61,502 nt of DNA, from NCBI GenBank assembly GCA_018817385.1, contig JAHIUA010000038.1, forward strand, positions 1 to 61,502, read 5' to 3'. Shown one piece after another: positions 1-8,322 of the stretch; the stretch's first letter is position 1; each line of letters begins with the position of its first letter. The position numbers and the translations under genes were made by a program. Under the pieces are notes generated by a model that saw nothing but the letters and a program-made list of their open reading frames with translations, did no database searches and was not told where the DNA came from. This stretch comes from Pseudomonadota bacterium. GTDB lineage: Bacteria > Desulfobacterota > Desulfobulbia > Desulfobulbales > Desulfocapsaceae.

Positions 1-101
1 CGATAAAAACGACGATATGAAACAAATTGATAGATGTAGTGCCATAACGACATGGGGTAAAGGTGTAACGTGCAGTTATTGTTGGTGATTTTGTTTTCTA
101 G

Positions 102-452
102 TCACAAAGTTGGGCTAACTCTATCTCCAAGATTCGGACCCTGCGAGTCTACTGTGAGGAACGAATAGCGACCCACTTTGCAGGCCGGTCTGACCTGCTT
201 CGCCAATGCGCACCCTTGTTGGATGCCACCCTTCAGGAAAATGGAGAGCAAAGCTGTACTGCTGCCTTTCTGGTACCGGTGCTGCCGCGCCTTCCCCTTT
301 TTGTCCTTTTCTGGGACGAGGAACAAGAGGAAGGTTTTCCAGCGAAGGTGAAAGTCCTCTTTGATCAGGGGGTGTTAGATTTTCTCGATATAGAATCGTT
401 GGTTTTTAGCGCTGAACGGATGGCGGAGAGCTGGGTAAAGTTGGGGTCCTGA
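102..452 (+). pseudogene. DUF3786 protein, C-terminal remnant
   Basis: The frame is open from just after a TAG at 99-101 to the TGA at 450-452, about 116 codons. The best usable start inside it is a TTG at 216. The encoded end (PRLPLFVLFWDEE, then KVLFDQGVLDFLDIESL) matches my memory of the C-terminal part of DUF3786 proteins, a family of unknown function common in anaerobes. The normal N-terminal half is missing, and the 100 bases upstream do not continue it in any frame I can read. I therefore call it a 5'-truncated relic. A frameshift, or a short expressed form from TTG 216, is possible. Confidence 0.5.
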
Positions 453-520
453 TGGACTGTTTCATTTTGAGGTTTGTTATTATTTATTTGCATGCATCGG
501 AATAATCACCAGTTGGGGAG

Positions 521-1546
521 ATGATGAGCGAGTTGGAAGGGTTGGTACGGCAGATTGCCGGGAAAAAGATCCTGGTAGTAGGCGATATTATTGTAGATCA
601 TTTTATATGGGGAACGGTGAGCAGAATTTCTCCGGAGGCTCCAGTTCCCGTGGTCAATGTAACCAAGGAAGAATTGCTGCTCGGTGGTGGTGCGAACGTC
701 TTGCACAACATTTATTCCCTGGGAGCAGAGGCGGTTCTCTGTGGGATTGTAGGAGATGATGAGATGGGTGGTCGTCTGCATGGATTATTGCAGGAACTGG
801 GCGCTTCCACTCATGGTCTTGTGCGAGGGAAACGTCCGACAACGGTAAAGACCCGGGTCGTGGCTCAGGGACAGCAAGTGGTTCGTTTTGATCGCGAACA
901 GACAGGCAGTCTCTCTGAGGCAACGATTGAGATTATAAACACTTTCCTTGAAGAAAATGTTGCTGATTTTGATGCAATCATTATCTCTGATTATTATAAG
1001 GGTGTTATTTCCAAGCCCCTGATGAATAAGCTTTTGGTCCAGGTTGCTCGGGTAGAGAAAGAGACTGGGAGAAAGATACCTGTGGTTGTAGATCCAAAAC
1101 CGGAACAACCGGATCGATTCTATGGGGCCACCCTCATTACTCCCAACCATATTGAAGCAGAAAAGATGTCGGGAACACATATTCACAACATCGAAGATCT
1201 TCGTGTAGCCGCCGAAATACTGCTCGAGAAGGTTGGTTGTCAGGCAGTACTGATAACCCGAGGGGAAGCTGGTATGGCGTTGCTGGAGAGGGGAAAAGAA
1301 ATGGTCTCCATCCCTACAACTGCCCGTGAAGTTTTTGACGTAACAGGTGCAGGCGATACCGTGATTGCTGTCCTGGCCCTGGGGCTTGCCGCTGGTGCTC
1401 CCTTAGGGGAAGCGGCTGCTCTTGCCAATATTGCTGCAGGGGTGGTGGTCGGCAAGGTGGGAACCGCCACTGTCAGTCAAGAAGAATTGCTCGCGGTGTT
1501 GCATGGCGAGGAAAAAATAGAAACAGTATTTACAAGCTGTGGGTGA
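521..1546 (+). CDS. rfaE1: D-glycero-beta-D-manno-heptose-7-phosphate kinase (stand-alone)
   Basis: PfkB-family sugar kinase that phosphorylates heptose 7-phosphate at C1 in the ADP-heptose pathway for lipopolysaccharide inner core, a cytoplasmic step. The 341-residue protein has the N-terminal substrate region (VGDIIVDHFIWG, then SPEAPVPV), the glycine-rich GGGANVLHNI motif and the PfkB signature DVTGAGDTV near residue 270 with its catalytic Asp. It ends after the kinase domain, so the adenylyltransferase half found in bifunctional HldE is absent and must be encoded elsewhere. Tandem ATG codons at 521 and 524 follow GGGGAG; the choice between them is open. It leads the yicC-gmk-rlmB block and nearly touches yicC. 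Confidence 0.9.
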   Translation: MMSELEGLVRQIAGKKILVVGDIIVDHFIWGTVSRISPEAPVPVVNVTKEELLLGGGANVLHNIYSLGAEAVLCGIVGDDEMGGRLHGLLQELGASTHGLVRGKRPTTVKTRVVAQGQQVVRFDREQTGSLSEATIEIINTFLEENVADFDAIIISDYYKGVISKPLMNKLLVQVARVEKETGRKIPVVVDPKPEQPDRFYGATLITPNHIEAEKMSGTHIHNIEDLRVAAEILLEKVGCQAVLITRGEAGMALLERGKEMVSIPTTAREVFDVTGAGDTVIAVLALGLAAGAPLGEAAALANIAAGVVVGKVGTATVSQEELLAVLHGEEKIETVFTSCG

Positions 1547-1551
1547 AAGGT

Positions 1552-2433
1552 ATGTCGAGTTACAGTATGACTGGATTTGGTAGGGGGGAGGCAGAGGTGG
1601 GAGGCAGGATGTGGACCGCTGAGATCCGTTGTGTCAATCACCGTTATCTTGATCTTAAAATCAAGCTGCCGAGAGGCTATGCAGGCCTTGAGGAGCGGGT
1701 CCGAAAAATGGTGGCTGCAACTCTTTCGCGGGGCAGAGTGGATGTCATGCTCTCGGTGAGTGGTGATTTCTCCGATCTTCTCGAAATGCGGGCGAATACC
1801 AGTCTGGCGCTCATTTACCGTGAGGCCCTGGCTCGCCTTGGCAAGGCGTTGGACCTCAATGACGATACCACACTTTCTCAGCTGGCCTCCTATCCGGATG
1901 TCCTGGTTCGAGAACAGAAGGAAGAGGATATGGATGCGGTCTGGTCATCTCTAGAACATGCCTTGGAGCAGGCACTCCTTACCTGTAACAGTATGCGCAG
2001 CCAGGAGGGGGAGGCCCTGGCCAGAGATCTCCAGGAACGGCTGGATAATTTTTCCCGGGTGGTGGAGGATATAGAGACTGTCATTCCTGAGCTCCTCCAG
2101 CGCAGGGAGCAGAACCTTAGAGAGCGGCTGGAGAAGCTTCTTGGTAATGTTCAGCTTGATCCTCAGCGCTTGGCCCAGGAAATCGCGATTCTGGCCGATA
2201 AAACTGATGTCACAGAAGAAATTGTCCGTTTGCAAAGTCATATCAGTCAGTTTCGTTCTTTTCTTGACTCGGAAGAGGCCACCGGTCGTAAGATTGATTT
2301 TCTTCTCCAGGAATTCCTGCGTGAGGTCAATACCATGGCCTCTAAGATTAATGATGCGACCATTGCCCACCTTACAGTAGAGCTCAAAAGTGAACTGGAG
2401 AAGATGCGGGAGCAGATACAAAATATTGAATAG
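1552..2433 (+). CDS. yicC: YicC family endoribonuclease-like protein
   Basis: About 293 residues. It begins with the family-typical MSSYSMTGFGRGE and a conserved early EIRCVNHRYLDLKIKLP segment, and ends with the DUF1732 region (LDSEEATGRKIDFLLQEFLREVNTMASK). Enterobacterial YicC is known as an RNase that acts on small RNAs; activity here is inferred from family only. I start at ATG 1552, which has AAAGG directly upstream and gives the usual N-terminus. A GTG at 1543 overlaps the rfaE1 stop and would add three residues. Placement before a RemA-like gene and gmk is the common bacterial order. Confidence 0.9.
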   Translation: MSSYSMTGFGRGEAEVGGRMWTAEIRCVNHRYLDLKIKLPRGYAGLEERVRKMVAATLSRGRVDVMLSVSGDFSDLLEMRANTSLALIYREALARLGKALDLNDDTTLSQLASYPDVLVREQKEEDMDAVWSSLEHALEQALLTCNSMRSQEGEALARDLQERLDNFSRVVEDIETVIPELLQRREQNLRERLEKLLGNVQLDPQRLAQEIAILADKTDVTEEIVRLQSHISQFRSFLDSEEATGRKIDFLLQEFLREVNTMASKINDATIAHLTVELKSELEKMREQIQNIE

Positions 2434-2535
2434 TATTTTTCGGGTTGGGGGGTGAAGGCTAAGGGCTCGTGCTGAGCAGTCTCTGTTAAGAGGTTCTTGA
2501 CACGCTTATCAACCTGATCGGGGGAACGAATTTCT

Positions 2536-2820
2536 ATGCAACTTATTAATGTTGGATTTGGAAACACAGTGATGGCTAATCGGATCATTGCCGTGATCAA
2601 CACCGGTTCTTCACCAGCGCGGAAACTGAAGGAACTGGCTAAGGAGTCAGGAAGATTGGTGGATGTGACGGAAGGGAGACGGACCAGATCGCTTTTGATC
2701 ATGGATTCCAATCATGTCGTTCTCTCCTCTATTCAACCGGACACCATCAGTCAACGGTTGGCAGCTTTGCGGCAAAGTGTCCAGTTGAACAGGGCTTTGA
2801 CGGGACAGGAGGCAGAATAG
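2536..2820 (+). CDS. RemA-like (DUF370) regulator
   Basis: A 94-residue protein with the DUF370/RemA core (INVGFGNTVMANRIIAVI, SSPARKLKELA, GRRTRSLLIMDSNHVVLSS). In Bacillus, RemA is a DNA-binding activator of biofilm matrix genes; in proteobacteria the family sits between yicC and gmk and its role is poorly known. GGGGGAA precedes the ATG. It is separated from yicC by about 100 bases and followed by gmk after a single base, so it is surely cotranscribed with gmk. The C-terminal 20 residues extend a little beyond the core. Confidence 0.85.
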   Translation: MQLINVGFGNTVMANRIIAVINTGSSPARKLKELAKESGRLVDVTEGRRTRSLLIMDSNHVVLSSIQPDTISQRLAALRQSVQLNRALTGQEAE

Positions 2821-2821
2821 G

Positions 2822-3439
2822 ATGGCAGGAAAAGGACAGCTTTTTATTCTCTCTGCCCCTTCGGGGGCGGGCAAGACGACCCTTTTGAAAAAGGTGATGG
2901 CTCAGCTCTCCGGTCTTGCTTTTTCTATTTCTCATACCACCAGGCCGCCGCGCAGTGGTGAGAAGAACGGCATCGATTATCACTTTGTTTCGGTGGCAGA
3001 GTTTCAGGTTATGCGTGATCAGGGGCTTTTTCTTGAATGGGCGGAAGTTCACGGAAACTTTTACGGGACCAGTCGGCCAGCCGTCATGAAACAGCTGGAA
3101 CAGGGTCAGGATATTATCCTCGATATCGATGTCCAGGGAGCAGCCATTATAGCCAAGGATACGACAGTTGCGGCCGTCTCTGTTTTTATTGCCCCGCCGA
3201 CACTTGCAGAACTGGAAAGGCGGCTACGGGGAAGAGGGACGGACAGTAATGAGACCATCGAGTTGCGTTTGCATAATGCTGCTCGGGAACTGGAGGCGGC
3301 TCCTGACTATGATTACCTGGTGATCAACGATTCATTGGAAGAGGCCGCTGCCACTCTGCGGGCAGTGATCATTGCCGAACGAAGCCGCAGTCATAGACTG
3401 CCTACAGGTGAACCCATAGTCTTGGTGAACAAAACGTGA
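2822..3439 (+). CDS. gmk: Guanylate kinase
   Basis: Converts GMP to GDP with ATP in the cytoplasm. The 205-residue length is normal. The P-loop LSAPSGAGKTT lies at residues 10-20, followed by SHTTRPPRSGEKNGIDYHFVS (GMP-binding region) and ILDIDVQGA. The start is an ATG one base after the RemA-like stop. The stop TGA overlaps the GTG start of rlmB (GTGA), which indicates translational coupling. Confidence 0.96.
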   Translation: MAGKGQLFILSAPSGAGKTTLLKKVMAQLSGLAFSISHTTRPPRSGEKNGIDYHFVSVAEFQVMRDQGLFLEWAEVHGNFYGTSRPAVMKQLEQGQDIILDIDVQGAAIIAKDTTVAAVSVFIAPPTLAELERRLRGRGTDSNETIELRLHNAARELEAAPDYDYLVINDSLEEAAATLRAVIIAERSRSHRLPTGEPIVLVNKT

Positions 3440-4239
3440 TAAAAAAAGACAACAGCCATAAGGGAAATGAGCGCAAGATTCGCCTTAGTGACGATCTGCT
3501 CTGGGGAATTCATCCTGTCTATGAGGCCCTGGAACAGGAAGCAGAGCGCATCAGTGAGATCATTGTGGTCAAAGACAGGAAGGGCGGTAAGCGTGAAGAG
3601 ATTATTGAACGAGCACGCATGGCAGGGATCAAGACCTCCTTTGTCTCTTCCCTCCGCCTGACCGGGGAAGATGCTTCGCAGGTTCGCCATCAGGGGGTGG
3701 TCGCTCGAATTTCACAAACGAAGTTGTTGCCTTTTGATGATTTGGTGAATAAATTCAAAGCATTGGTTGCCGATGGTTTGAAGCCGCGACTCATTGTTCT
3801 CGATTCGCTGCAGGATCCTCATAACCTGGGAGCTATTGTTCGCTCGGCTCATGCTGCTGGGATGGATGGGGTTCTGTTGACCAGGGAACGTTCCGCACCT
3901 CTTGGGGGGACTGCGGCAAAATCTGCGGCTGGAGCCATGTCCCATATCGATATCTGCCAGGTAACAAACCTGGCCAACTCTCTGCAAACCCTGAAAAAGG
4001 CAGGTGCCTGGGTTTTTGGCGCTGTGAAGGACGCTGATGCCCAGTCGCTCTATGAGGCGGACCTGGCCGTTCCAGCCTGTGTGGTTGTGGGCAGTGAGGG
4101 CCAGGGAATACGCCCTCTGGTGCGGAAGCAATGCGATGTTCTTATTTCTATTCCCATGGAAGGGCAGCTGGATTCCCTGAACAGCTCTGTGGCCGCAGGG
4201 GTGATTATGTTCGAGATGCTGAGACAGCGTAGCGGGTGA
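3436..4239 (+). CDS. rlmB: TrmH/SpoU family 2'-O-ribose methyltransferase, RlmB-type
   Basis: SPOUT-fold rRNA methyltransferase, probably modifying 23S rRNA G2251. The 267 residues comprise an N-terminal substrate-binding domain (GIHPVYEALEQ at about 25-35) and a C-terminal knot domain with motif 1 (LDSLQDPHNLGAIVRSA), motif 2 (VVVGSEGQGI) and motif 3 (ISIPMEGQLDSLNSSVA). The start is GTG at 3436 inside the gmk stop. The last 35 bases overlap the 3' end of the convergent sensor gene, leaving no room for a terminator between them. The exact target nucleotide cannot be told from sequence. Confidence 0.9.
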   Translation: MIKKDNSHKGNERKIRLSDDLLWGIHPVYEALEQEAERISEIIVVKDRKGGKREEIIERARMAGIKTSFVSSLRLTGEDASQVRHQGVVARISQTKLLPFDDLVNKFKALVADGLKPRLIVLDSLQDPHNLGAIVRSAHAAGMDGVLLTRERSAPLGGTAAKSAAGAMSHIDICQVTNLANSLQTLKKAGAWVFGAVKDADAQSLYEADLAVPACVVVGSEGQGIRPLVRKQCDVLISIPMEGQLDSLNSSVAAGVIMFEMLRQRSG

Positions 4240-6073
4240 ATGAGCCGGGTGAAATGAGTTCGCAAACGCTGTGAACCAGGATGTTGGCGTCGACCGGTTT
4301 ACTGAGGAAGGTATCCATTCCTGCCTCATAACACAGCTTCTTGCAGTCGGAAAGGGCATGGGCAGTCAGGGCTATGGCTGGGGTTCGCGGTCGTTGCTGC
4401 CTGGCTTCATGGAGACGGATGGCCTGCATGGCATCAAAACCGTTGCAGTTGGGCATCTGCACATCCATGAGGATACAGTCGAAATTTTTCTTTTCTAAAA
4501 CCCTCAGGGCCTCGTTTCCATCCTCTACGCAGTGGACCACTGCCCCCTGGTTTTCTAAGATGGAAGCAAACATCCGTCGGTTGATGAACTCATCGTCAGC
4601 CAGAAGCAGGGTGTAGCCTCTCAGTAGTCGCTCTGTACTTCTTTCTGCCGTTGTTTTTTCCTTTTCTTTATCTGTCAGGAGTTGGTGTTCGCTTACAGTG
4701 AAGGGGATATCAAAAGAGAATAGACTGCCTTTTTCGGCTAGCTTTTCAGCTACTGGCATCTGTTTGCAGAGATTGATAATTGATTGGCTTGGAGTCTGAA
4801 TTTCATTGGCGATACTGGTCATAAAGCTGGTCTTGGCAAGGTCTGTCTCTTCGCCTGATGCTGTGCCGGTCTCATATGCTGGAATCTTCTCCTCTAGTTT
4901 GCTGACGTTCTCTTCAAGGCTGGCGGCACGCTCTCTGCCCCTGGATTCGACGTCATTTTGTATTTCTTGGAACTGGTGGGTGTTTTTTTTCTGAACACTG
5001 ATGTCGCGTATGTTGGCTAAGATCCAGGTCGTATTGCCTCGATCTATTCTGGTGAGCAGGACAGCTCCTTCGATTTCCAGCCGATCCTCTCGATGGAGTT
5101 TTAATTCGCTGAAGGAAAATCCATTCTGGAGTGTCTCTGCCAGGAGTTTTGCCAGGGGCATCGTTGAGAGATGGTTATCTGTCTGTCTGGTCGGAAAGAA
5201 GTCCATGAGGGATTTTCCGAGAAGATGTTTTTCATTCTGACAGCCGAAAATGTGAAATGTGGCAGGGTTGGCCTTGGTTATTCGGCCTTGCTTATCCAGG
5301 TTGAGGATGGCCTCGCTGGAGGTGTCAAACAGGGTTTGCAGTTGTTTTTTACTCTCTGCAAGATGCTCCTGGATTAAGGCGTTACTGGAGATGTCACGAA
5401 AGATGATTGCTGCCCCATAGGTCCCGTTGACCTCGTTTGTGGGGGTGACAATATAGTCCACAGGGAAGCTGGAACCGTCTTTCCGCCAGAAGACTTCTCC
5501 TTCTACTCTGCGTATTTTGCCATCCTGACAGGTCTTATGGATGGGGCAGGATTCGAGGGGATATGGGCTGCCGTCCCTTTGGGAGTGGTGAAGGAGGAGG
5601 TGATGATCTTCGCGCAGCAGTTGCTCTTCATTAAAGCCGGTACTGCTCAAGACCGCTTGATTGATGAACGTGGTGTTTCCATCATGGGCGACACGATAAA
5701 CGCCATCGTCGATGGAGTCGAGGATCAACTCATGACTGCGACGCATATCTGTCAGGTTTTTGAGCAGACCTTCGTTTATCTTCAATTCGGAGTCTAACAG
5801 GTCCTGGATACGCTGAATTTCTACTTCTTTTCGGGAAAAGGCCAGGCGGAGGGCTGCAATCCCTACCCCAAGAGCACCACCCAAAAGAGCTGGCAGGAAA
5901 TAACAGTAGAGTTCTTCTTCATTGCCCGAACCGGCAAGGTGAAGTCTGGTTAAAAGGGTGAGACCAACACAGCCTGTCAGGCAATGGATCAGTCGAATCC
6001 TTAAGGCAGACACAGGTTTGCTATTTTGATTTTTCGCTAAGTTTTGCCTGGAGGAGGTCGCCGAGGGTGCCAA
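4205..6073 (-). CDS. PAS-PAS-receiver sensor with a collapsed histidine-kinase core
   Basis: Up to 622 residues. One or two membrane segments lie at about 28-80, two PAS domains at about 115-235 and 245-360, a coiled coil follows, and a receiver domain sits at about 487-605 (LLADDE, phospho-acceptor Asp537 in LMDVQMP, Lys in FLSKPV). Between them the transmitter has decayed. The H-box reads SIANEIQTP with Asn423 where His should be. Only about ten residues of the ATPase end (GSLFSFDIPF) remain, so the N, G1 and F boxes are missing. It cannot autophosphorylate by the normal route. The start is uncertain: TTG 6073 overlaps the S1 gene by 53 bases, while GTG 6013 lies just after its stop. Confidence 0.8.
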   Translation of the reverse strand: MAPSATSSRQNLAKNQNSKPVSALRIRLIHCLTGCVGLTLLTRLHLAGSGNEEELYCYFLPALLGGALGVGIAALRLAFSRKEVEIQRIQDLLDSELKINEGLLKNLTDMRRSHELILDSIDDGVYRVAHDGNTTFINQAVLSSTGFNEEQLLREDHHLLLHHSQRDGSPYPLESCPIHKTCQDGKIRRVEGEVFWRKDGSSFPVDYIVTPTNEVNGTYGAAIIFRDISSNALIQEHLAESKKQLQTLFDTSSEAILNLDKQGRITKANPATFHIFGCQNEKHLLGKSLMDFFPTRQTDNHLSTMPLAKLLAETLQNGFSFSELKLHREDRLEIEGAVLLTRIDRGNTTWILANIRDISVQKKNTHQFQEIQNDVESRGRERAASLEENVSKLEEKIPAYETGTASGEETDLAKTSFMTSIANEIQTPSQSIINLCKQMPVAEKLAEKGSLFSFDIPFTVSEHQLLTDKEKEKTTAERSTERLLRGYTLLLADDEFINRRMFASILENQGAVVHCVEDGNEALRVLEKKNFDCILMDVQMPNCNGFDAMQAIRLHEARQQRPRTPAIALTAHALSDCKKLCYEAGMDTFLSKPVDANILVHSVCELISPGSFTRYAVSASRT

Positions 6074-7214
6074 AAGATGTGGGTTGCTCCTTAGTATCCT
6101 TTTTGAAAGTTTTCAAGAGTTCCTGCTCCTTGTTCTGGTCTTCTTCAGGACTCACATAGTCGGAGGGCGCAAGGCTGATTCGTTTTTCCGCCAAGTCAAC
6201 ATTTTCCACCTGTACTTCAAGCTCTTGTCCCTCTTCGAGGACCTCTCGAGGGTGGTTTATTCGTCGTCCTTTTCCCAGTTTAGAGATATGCACCAGTCCA
6301 TCTACCCCTGGTTCGAGGGTGACAAAGGCACCAAAGGGAGTGAGACGGACTACGGTACCAGAGAGTATGCTCCCCACAGTCAACTTCGCGGCAGCCTTTT
6401 CCCAAGGATCTGCCAGTGTTTCTTTGATACTCAGAGAAATACGGTCCGCATCCCAGTCCAGTTTTTTAATGACAACGCTTACTTCCTGTCCCACTGCATA
6501 GTAATCATTGATATTTTCTACCCGGCTCCAGCCAATTTCAGAGATGGGAACCAAGCCATCGACTCCGCCGATATCGACAAAGGCACCGAAGTCGCGGATA
6601 GAGGTGATTGTGCCGCTCACCGTCTGCCCTTCCTGCAAGGTTTCCTGGAGTGCGGCGCGTCGTTCTTCACGTTCTGCTTCCAGCAGGGCCCTGGCGGAAA
6701 CCACAATGTTGCGGCCATTTTCTTCGAATTTGGTGACCAGAAAGGTCATATGTCGATTGAGGTATTCGGCGCCTGCATCTTCGAGGCGACGCAGCCCCAT
6801 TTGAGAGTAGGGGCAAAAGGCTCGCACAGATCCGCCAAGGGTAATTTCGAATCCTCCCTTGATCTCTTCTTTGACCAGACCTTCCACCGGGATGGCACCG
6901 CGAAAAGCCTCTTCCAGATGGGCCGCGTTTTTTCCGGAACCGAGAGTCGTCGTAAAGAGTTGTTCGCCCCTGCTTGCTTTGAGGAAATAGACGTCAATTT
7001 TGTCTCCCTCAGCAGCTTTGAGTTCGTTGTTTTCGTCCAGTAGCTCGGAACTATAGAGAATACCCTCGCTTTTTCCTCCCGTGTCAAGGAATATAGATTC
7101 ACCGCTTATACCGACGATGGTGGCGGTAATCTTTTGTCCCGGGGTCAGACGACGTATGGGCTTGGATTCAATTTCCTGAAAGAGGGCTGCAAAACTATCT
7201 GTATCCTGGGACAT
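6021..7214 (-). CDS. Four-S1-domain RNA-binding protein (ribosomal S1-like)
   Basis: A 397-residue cytoplasmic protein with S1 repeats at about 23-90, 105-170, 195-265 and 280-350. Repeats 3 and 4 show the classic patterns GTITSIRDFGAFVDIGGVDGLVPISEI and GTVVRLTPFGAFVTLEPGVDGLVHISKL. It is shorter than six-domain RpsA and is best called an S1-domain protein, possibly an extra S1 paralogue acting in translation or RNA stability. ATG at 7214. The sensor gene follows on the same strand with overlap or a few bases of spacing. Confidence 0.87.
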   Translation of the reverse strand: MSQDTDSFAALFQEIESKPIRRLTPGQKITATIVGISGESIFLDTGGKSEGILYSSELLDENNELKAAEGDKIDVYFLKASRGEQLFTTTLGSGKNAAHLEEAFRGAIPVEGLVKEEIKGGFEITLGGSVRAFCPYSQMGLRRLEDAGAEYLNRHMTFLVTKFEENGRNIVVSARALLEAEREERRAALQETLQEGQTVSGTITSIRDFGAFVDIGGVDGLVPISEIGWSRVENINDYYAVGQEVSVVIKKLDWDADRISLSIKETLADPWEKAAAKLTVGSILSGTVVRLTPFGAFVTLEPGVDGLVHISKLGKGRRINHPREVLEEGQELEVQVENVDLAEKRISLAPSDYVSPEEDQNKEQELLKTFKKDTKEQPTSFGTLGDLLQAKLSEKSK

Positions 7215-7478
7215 AGCTAATACCTGCTGGAGATGAGAAAGAAGAAGAAAAAAATCGGTTCGTAAAAGATCTATTTTACCATGTATCAGAAGGAAGGGAA
7301 GAGGGAAAATGCTCTGTTGTCATTTGCTTGCATTTTTATGGGATCTGAAAAGCCATTTCCGGCTCTTGGTTGTCTGCTTGTGTCTCCTCGGGCGGTATGT
7401 TGAAAAAAAAACAGCTGGGTAGAGAATTGATGACCCTTGTCGGGGAGTGGGGAAAGAGCTTTTTGAAAGGAGCAAAGT

Positions 7479-7507
7479 TTGTTGTGATGTTACAGAACTG
7501 TTATAAT
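7479..7507 (+). promoter_or_regulatory. Sigma-70 promoter of the ABC exporter genes
   Basis: TTGTTG at 7479-7484, a 17-base spacer and a perfect TATAAT at 7502-7507 lie about 100 bases before the ATPase start at 7609. This is the only strong signal I see in the 394-base space between the divergent S1 gene and the ABC genes. Confidence 0.6.
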
Positions 7508-7608
7508 AGACGAAGACAGATCTGTCGGCTCGGCTTTGCCCAGTCTGCACTTTGCTGGCCATGTTTGAAGGGGAATGAAAATTTCAGGCAAGAAGAAAGG
7601 GGAGTCTT

Positions 7609-8322
7609 GTGACCAATCGTCCTGTTCTCATGAAACTTGAAAATGTCCATCGCACATTCCAGGTAGGTGAGATTGCTGTCCATGTCCTGCGAGGAGTTGA
7701 TCTCGATATTTATGCCGGAGAGTTGTTGATAATCCAGGGTGAATCCGGTTCCGGTAAGAGCACCTTGATGAACATGATCGGTGGGATCGATCAGCCATCT
7801 CAGGGAAAGATTAGCTTTGAGGGGCAAGATATCAGTCAATTGGGAGATCGACGGTTGACCAGATTTCGCCGGGACCAGGTAGGTTTTGTTTTCCAGTTTT
7901 ACAATCTGGTCCCCACTCTTTCAGCACTTGAAAATGTGGCTACGGCCACAGAGATTGCCGAAAATCCCATGAACCCGGCTGAAGCCCTGGATCTGGTAGG
8001 GCTCTCTGAACGAATGCATCACTTTCCCGCCCAACTGTCAGGTGGAGAACAACAGCGAGTGGCCATGGCTCGAGCCATAGCCAAACATCCGAAACTTATG
8101 CTCTGCGATGAACCCACCGGAGCCCTTGATCATGAAAATACCATCATGATTTTAGAGCTGTTGCAAAGGCTTAATCGGGAGACCGGCACCACGATGGTGA
8201 TGATCACCCACGCCCAGGCAATGACTCGGATGGCCAACCGAATAGCCTTTATCGCCGATGGCAAAATTGCCAAGGTGAGCCATAATGCTACCCCGTTACT
8301 GGCCAAGGAGCTCATCTGGTAA
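7609..8322 (+). CDS. ABC transporter ATP-binding protein, MacB/LolD type
   Basis: A 237-residue ATPase with Walker A (GESGSGKST), Q-loop (QFYNLVPT), signature ([14 protein letters not shown]), Walker B ([12 protein letters not shown]) and the H-loop in MVMITHAQ. It would energise the FtsX-type permease encoded next, with which it overlaps (TAATG at 8321-8324). The GTG start at 7609 is preceded by AAGGGGAG. With the permease and the membrane-fusion protein downstream it forms a MacAB-like machine for extracytoplasmic export or lipoprotein/lipid handling. The substrate is not apparent. Confidence 0.92.
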   Translation: MTNRPVLMKLENVHRTFQVGEIAVHVLRGVDLDIYAGELLIIQGESGSGKSTLMNMIGGIDQPSQGKISFEGQDISQLGDRRLTRFRRDQVGFVFQFYNLVPTLSALENVATATEIAENPMNPAEALDLVGLSERMHHFPAQLSGGEQQRVAMARAIAKHPKLMLCDEPTGALDHENTIMILELLQRLNRETGTTMVMITHAQAMTRMANRIAFIADGKIAKVSHNATPLLAKELIW

